NCBI RefSeq assembly: GCF_014645375.1
Contig: NZ_BMLT01000002.1
Location: 124,001 to 188,000 of the forward strand
Direction: 5' to 3'
Origin: Marinobacterium nitratireducens
GTDB taxonomy: Bacteria; Pseudomonadota; Gammaproteobacteria; Pseudomonadales; Balneatricaceae
Length of the DNA stretch: 64,000 nucleotides
The notes beneath the pieces were generated by a model. It had not been told where the DNA came from. It did not search any database and was given only the letters and a program-made list of their open reading frames with translations. Positions 61,279-64,000 of the stretch are shown here, in pieces. Each line of letters starts with the position of its first letter. Position 1 is the stretch's first letter. A program made the translations under genes and the position numbers.

Positions 61279-64000
61279 TTTCTTCCTCCGCCTCCGTGCG
61301 TGCGTGACTGGCTACCACTTCGCCATCCTTTTGTTGTTCGATCCAATCTGCCATCAGCGGTATGGCTAAACGATACTCCGTATCGCCTATCTCGCCGCAA
61401 AACTCGATCAGCTCAAGTTCGCGAAGGTAGGTCAAATCGACATCAAGCGCCGCGTCGTCCACGTTAACGCCCTCTTGCACCAATAGCTCGTGCAATGTTC
61501 CGAAGTCGATGTGTGTACCCTGTTTGAGGCTATCAGCGCATTGGAGCAGGATTAATTGCCGTCGTTGACGCCCTGTTTCAGGACCCCAGCCAGCGTAATC
61601 CCATAGGCTAGCGAAGTGCTCATTGTCCCTTACGAGACCTCTTGCCGCATCGTTAATCACGCTCACAGTGATCGAGTGACTCTTGGTTTGAACGGCATAG
61701 TCGAATATGCGGTTGCATAGGCACTGCATCAGATATGGGTGCCTTGCAGTCACTTTGATAACGCGATCAATGGCCTCTTCAGAGTAGATCAGCTGATCAC
61801 GAACAGGCTCGGTCACCACTTTGCGTGCACTCTGTTCGTCAAGTGCTGTCACTGGAATACTTGTGCCAAGGCCATAAAGTGCAGACCAATACTCCTCACG
61901 AAGGCGCTTGAGGCGGCGCGAGCCAGTCAGTATGGCCGAGAACTTCGGATAGGACTGGATCAGGAACCTGATGTTCTCCGGTACTTGCGGTGAGGTTACG
62001 CCATTGTCGATACCTTCCTGGAGCTTGTCGAATTCATCGAGCATCAGCACCAGGCCGAGCGCTAAGGGCTCTAGAATGGCTAGGACCAGTTCAAGGTAAT
62101 CGCGAAAGTCGGAAAATGGTGACTCGACACTGATGCCTTCTCGGCACGCACGTGCGATACCTAGCGCCGGCTTGCCTGCGTTGATGATCTGGCCATTTGG
62201 CAGAGTTACCTCGATCCCCAGTTTTGTCAGTGCTGTGGCAATACTGCGAGCAATCTCACGAAATACTTCGGCGGTGGGTACGCCAACGGCTTGCGAGGAG
62301 CCTTCAGCCCCTTGCAGACTGGAATAGACTGCAAGCCAGCCCGGTATTGCGGTTCGGCCTTCCAGATGCCTGAGGATGGAGGTCTTACCTGCCCGTCGGT
62401 TGCCTTCTAGCAACACCACGTTGCCGTGGGTGGCAATCTGGCGGCTAATTTTGCCCATCAGTCCTTCCCGGCCATAGAAAACGTCGTGGCCGTGCTGAGG
62501 CTTCAGGGGACTACCTGTGACATAGGGGCTGCCACCAAGATCAGGGACCTTAGTGCGGGCCTCATGCTCTATATTGGCCACCCGTATTATTAGCTCGATC
62601 TGCCCATTTACCTCTTCTCCCGAAAGGGAGCGTGCTTTCCACAGCAAACGCAAAGGTAGATCACGGCCTTGCTTGGGTACGTCTCCTTGCAAATGGATCG
62701 CAAATGAGGCCCTCTCAGCAAGGTAAGGGAGTTCGGTTACACCCCAATGGGGCTGCGTTTCTACACGCACGTTACGCAGTGGCAAGGCGCCGAGATTTTC
62801 CAGCCCCACAGAGAACTCAGCAAAACTGCCGGCGGTCAACAATTCGGGTGAGGTGCTTAACTTCAGCCCAACAGCATTAATCAAGTCCGTAGTCGCAGCG
62901 CGAAGCCAATCGCGCAAGCGCTCACTAATAGCGCGGGCCTGAGACGTAGTGGGTCGGTGGCCGGTAGCCCGTTCCAGTACTACCGCTACGCCACGTTCAG
63001 CCTCCTGTAACACGCTAAGGAGCCCGGCACCTTCCGGAACCTGGGCCACGCCAGCTAGAGGTAGCAAGGTCGAGGTGAGAGGTGCTAACCATCGCGCCGC
63101 TTGGCTGCTCACTTGTTCCTGATCCAGCCAACGACGCACTGGTCTGGCCAAAGCCACAATTGGTTCGAAGTGACTCAGTGCCGGAGTATCATCCAGGCCT
63201 CTTACAAATCTGGGAACCTTGGCATCCAGCTCGGCTAGCCAGATGGAGAGACGGTCGGGTTCGCTGTTGCCCATGATCTGTGATAAGAACGCTAAAGCAT
63301 CAGTGCCGAACTCACGGTACTGCGCAGCGGCCTGGGCCTGCAGGTGCAACGGCGGCAGCGGCAGCGGCAATTGATCCAGCACTACACGGTTAAGGTGCTG
63401 GATTACTGCACCGCGCGATTGGGCGGCCAACCAGTTCTGGCAAGCCGGGCTTGCCAGGTAGGCTTGCAGGAAGCCTGCGTCCAGTCGTTCCGGATGGGCA
63501 CGCAGTACATAAAGCCCCCCGGCAGCCACTGAGCCGACCGCACTGTCACGAACCATAGCTGCCTTACCAATGGTACCTGACTTGGATACAAGGACATCGC
63601 CGGACAATAGAGCCCAACGTCGTTCCACGCTGGCCACCTCCGGTCGCAGCCAACTAGAAACTCGGCCTACACTGCCTTTGCTTAAATCCCTGATACGTAC
63701 ATAGCCTGTGGCCCGTTCTAAAGGGGGGGCATCCAGCAAGTCAGCCGACTTTATGGAGCGCCCTCCAATTACTTCAGCCACATCCGAAAGAGTAGCTACT
63801 GAGACAGTTTCTCCTGGCGCCTCCTTGAGGCTGGCGAGGAATTCATCCAAACCACCCTTTTCGCGAAGTCGGGGAGACAGGTCCCAGTCGATGGAGGCAA
63901 GCTCGTCGACGCTGACTTCCCATATTGAACGCGAAAGCACACCAGAGCCCGGCGTGCCTTCAGGGGTGCCAGGGCGCGGCTCACGCCGCTTGCGAAGCTC
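61271..64000 (-). CDS. Fusion of HsdM-like end, HsdS-type TRD, Ig-like segment and STAND ATPase (partial, runs off the right edge)
   Basis: The frame is open to the window end; upstream of a GTG at 63940 it continues ELRKRREPRPGTPEGTPGSG, so the N-terminus is outside. Numbering from 63940: the first 45 residues (SVDELASIDWDLSPRLREKG) look like the C-terminus of an HsdM-type methylase. About 45-235 is one HsdS-type target-recognition domain (LLSGDVLVSKSGTIGKAAMV, then LPLPLPPLHLQAQ). About 355-450 is Ig/CARDB-like. From about 470 follows a STAND-type ATPase (SPYVTGSPLK, then FYGREGLMGK; Walker A GNRRAGKTS near 517; Walker B LVLMLDEFDKL near 635; HPYLMQCLCNRIFD) with a winged-helix end. This suggests methylation-linked self/non-self sensing. 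Confidence 0.8.
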   Translation of the reverse strand, partial: ELRKRREPRPGTPEGTPGSGVLSRSIWEVSVDELASIDWDLSPRLREKGGLDEFLASLKEAPGETVSVATLSDVAEVIGGRSIKSADLLDAPPLERATGYVRIRDLSKGSVGRVSSWLRPEVASVERRWALLSGDVLVSKSGTIGKAAMVRDSAVGSVAAGGLYVLRAHPERLDAGFLQAYLASPACQNWLAAQSRGAVIQHLNRVVLDQLPLPLPPLHLQAQAAAQYREFGTDALAFLSQIMGNSEPDRLSIWLAELDAKVPRFVRGLDDTPALSHFEPIVALARPVRRWLDQEQVSSQAARWLAPLTSTLLPLAGVAQVPEGAGLLSVLQEAERGVAVVLERATGHRPTTSQARAISERLRDWLRAATTDLINAVGLKLSTSPELLTAGSFAEFSVGLENLGALPLRNVRVETQPHWGVTELPYLAERASFAIHLQGDVPKQGRDLPLRLLWKARSLSGEEVNGQIELIIRVANIEHEARTKVPDLGGSPYVTGSPLKPQHGHDVFYGREGLMGKISRQIATHGNVVLLEGNRRAGKTSILRHLEGRTAIPGWLAVYSSLQGAEGSSQAVGVPTAEVFREIARSIATALTKLGIEVTLPNGQIINAGKPALGIARACREGISVESPFSDFRDYLELVLAILEPLALGLVLMLDEFDKLQEGIDNGVTSPQVPENIRFLIQSYPKFSAILTGSRRLKRLREEYWSALYGLGTSIPVTALDEQSARKVVTEPVRDQLIYSEEAIDRVIKVTARHPYLMQCLCNRIFDYAVQTKSHSITVSVINDAARGLVRDNEHFASLWDYAGWGPETGRQRRQLILLQCADSLKQGTHIDFGTLHELLVQEGVNVDDAALDVDLTYLRELELIEFCGEIGDTEYRLAIPLMADWIEQQKDGEVVASHARTEAEEENV

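Noticed and set aside
1-64000. CRISPR array
   Set aside because: I saw no regularly spaced direct repeats of 24-37 bases with unique spacers and no cas genes.
1-64000. rRNA genes
   Set aside because: No 16S, 23S or 5S signature was seen; the only complete stable RNA gene found is tRNA-Leu(CAG).

Overview
The window is about 64 kb of GC-rich DNA, probably from a gammaproteobacterium chromosome. The evidence is a divergent zur/znuC and znuA zinc locus under one Zur box, an HAE1-type RND pump, class I PurE with PurK, AhpC/AhpF with an OxyR-like site, and an AcuR/AcuI pair. The genus cannot be fixed from sequence reading alone. Positions 1 to about 39.6 kb look like ordinary chromosome; about 40.4 kb to the right end is accessory DNA rich in anti-phage genes.

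Core part, left to right: zinc uptake (znuC partial, zur, znuA); tRNA-Leu(CAG) with promoter and terminator; a LysR regulator and a three-gene RND efflux operon; a MASE1-CHASE-GGDEF-EAL protein; purK/purE; an alpha/beta hydrolase; a MATE exporter; a very large BTAD-type regulator divergent from a methyltransferase; a small cluster with a Cys-rich exported peptide, a DUF411 protein and a cytochrome c; a P2-type cation ATPase; a sulfide-oxidation operon (persulfide dioxygenase-like MBL protein, phosphatase-SQR fusion, SulP transporter); acuI and acuR with matching operators; ahpF and ahpC; and three genes for exported proteins of unknown function. At least five copies or fragments of a short inverted-repeat (MITE-like) element sit between genes.

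Accessory part 1 (about 40.4-51.0 kb) is a defence island. It holds a compact type I restriction-modification operon with an HNH nuclease gene between hsdR and hsdM and an Abi_2/HEPN gene overlapping hsdS. A second cluster follows with three tightly coupled unknown genes, a clear prokaryotic viperin (radical SAM, CX3CX2C) and a small RelE/ParE-like protein. It ends at two tRNA gene fragments (Leu anticodon arm, Arg 3' half) that look like recombination scars.

Accessory part 2 (51.1 kb to the right end) is a second mobile segment: two serine recombinases, an Mrr-like membrane nuclease, low-GC orphan genes, a diverged duplication of a roughly 660-bp element with an AbrB/MazE-like remnant, and, at the right edge, a two-gene minus-strand operon. 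Its first gene, cut by the window end, joins an HsdM-like C-terminus, an HsdS-like target-recognition domain, an Ig-like segment and a STAND-type P-loop ATPase in one chain. The second gene is another P-loop ATPase, overlapping the first by 8 bases. This fusion and the viperin cluster are the best candidates for poorly described systems here.
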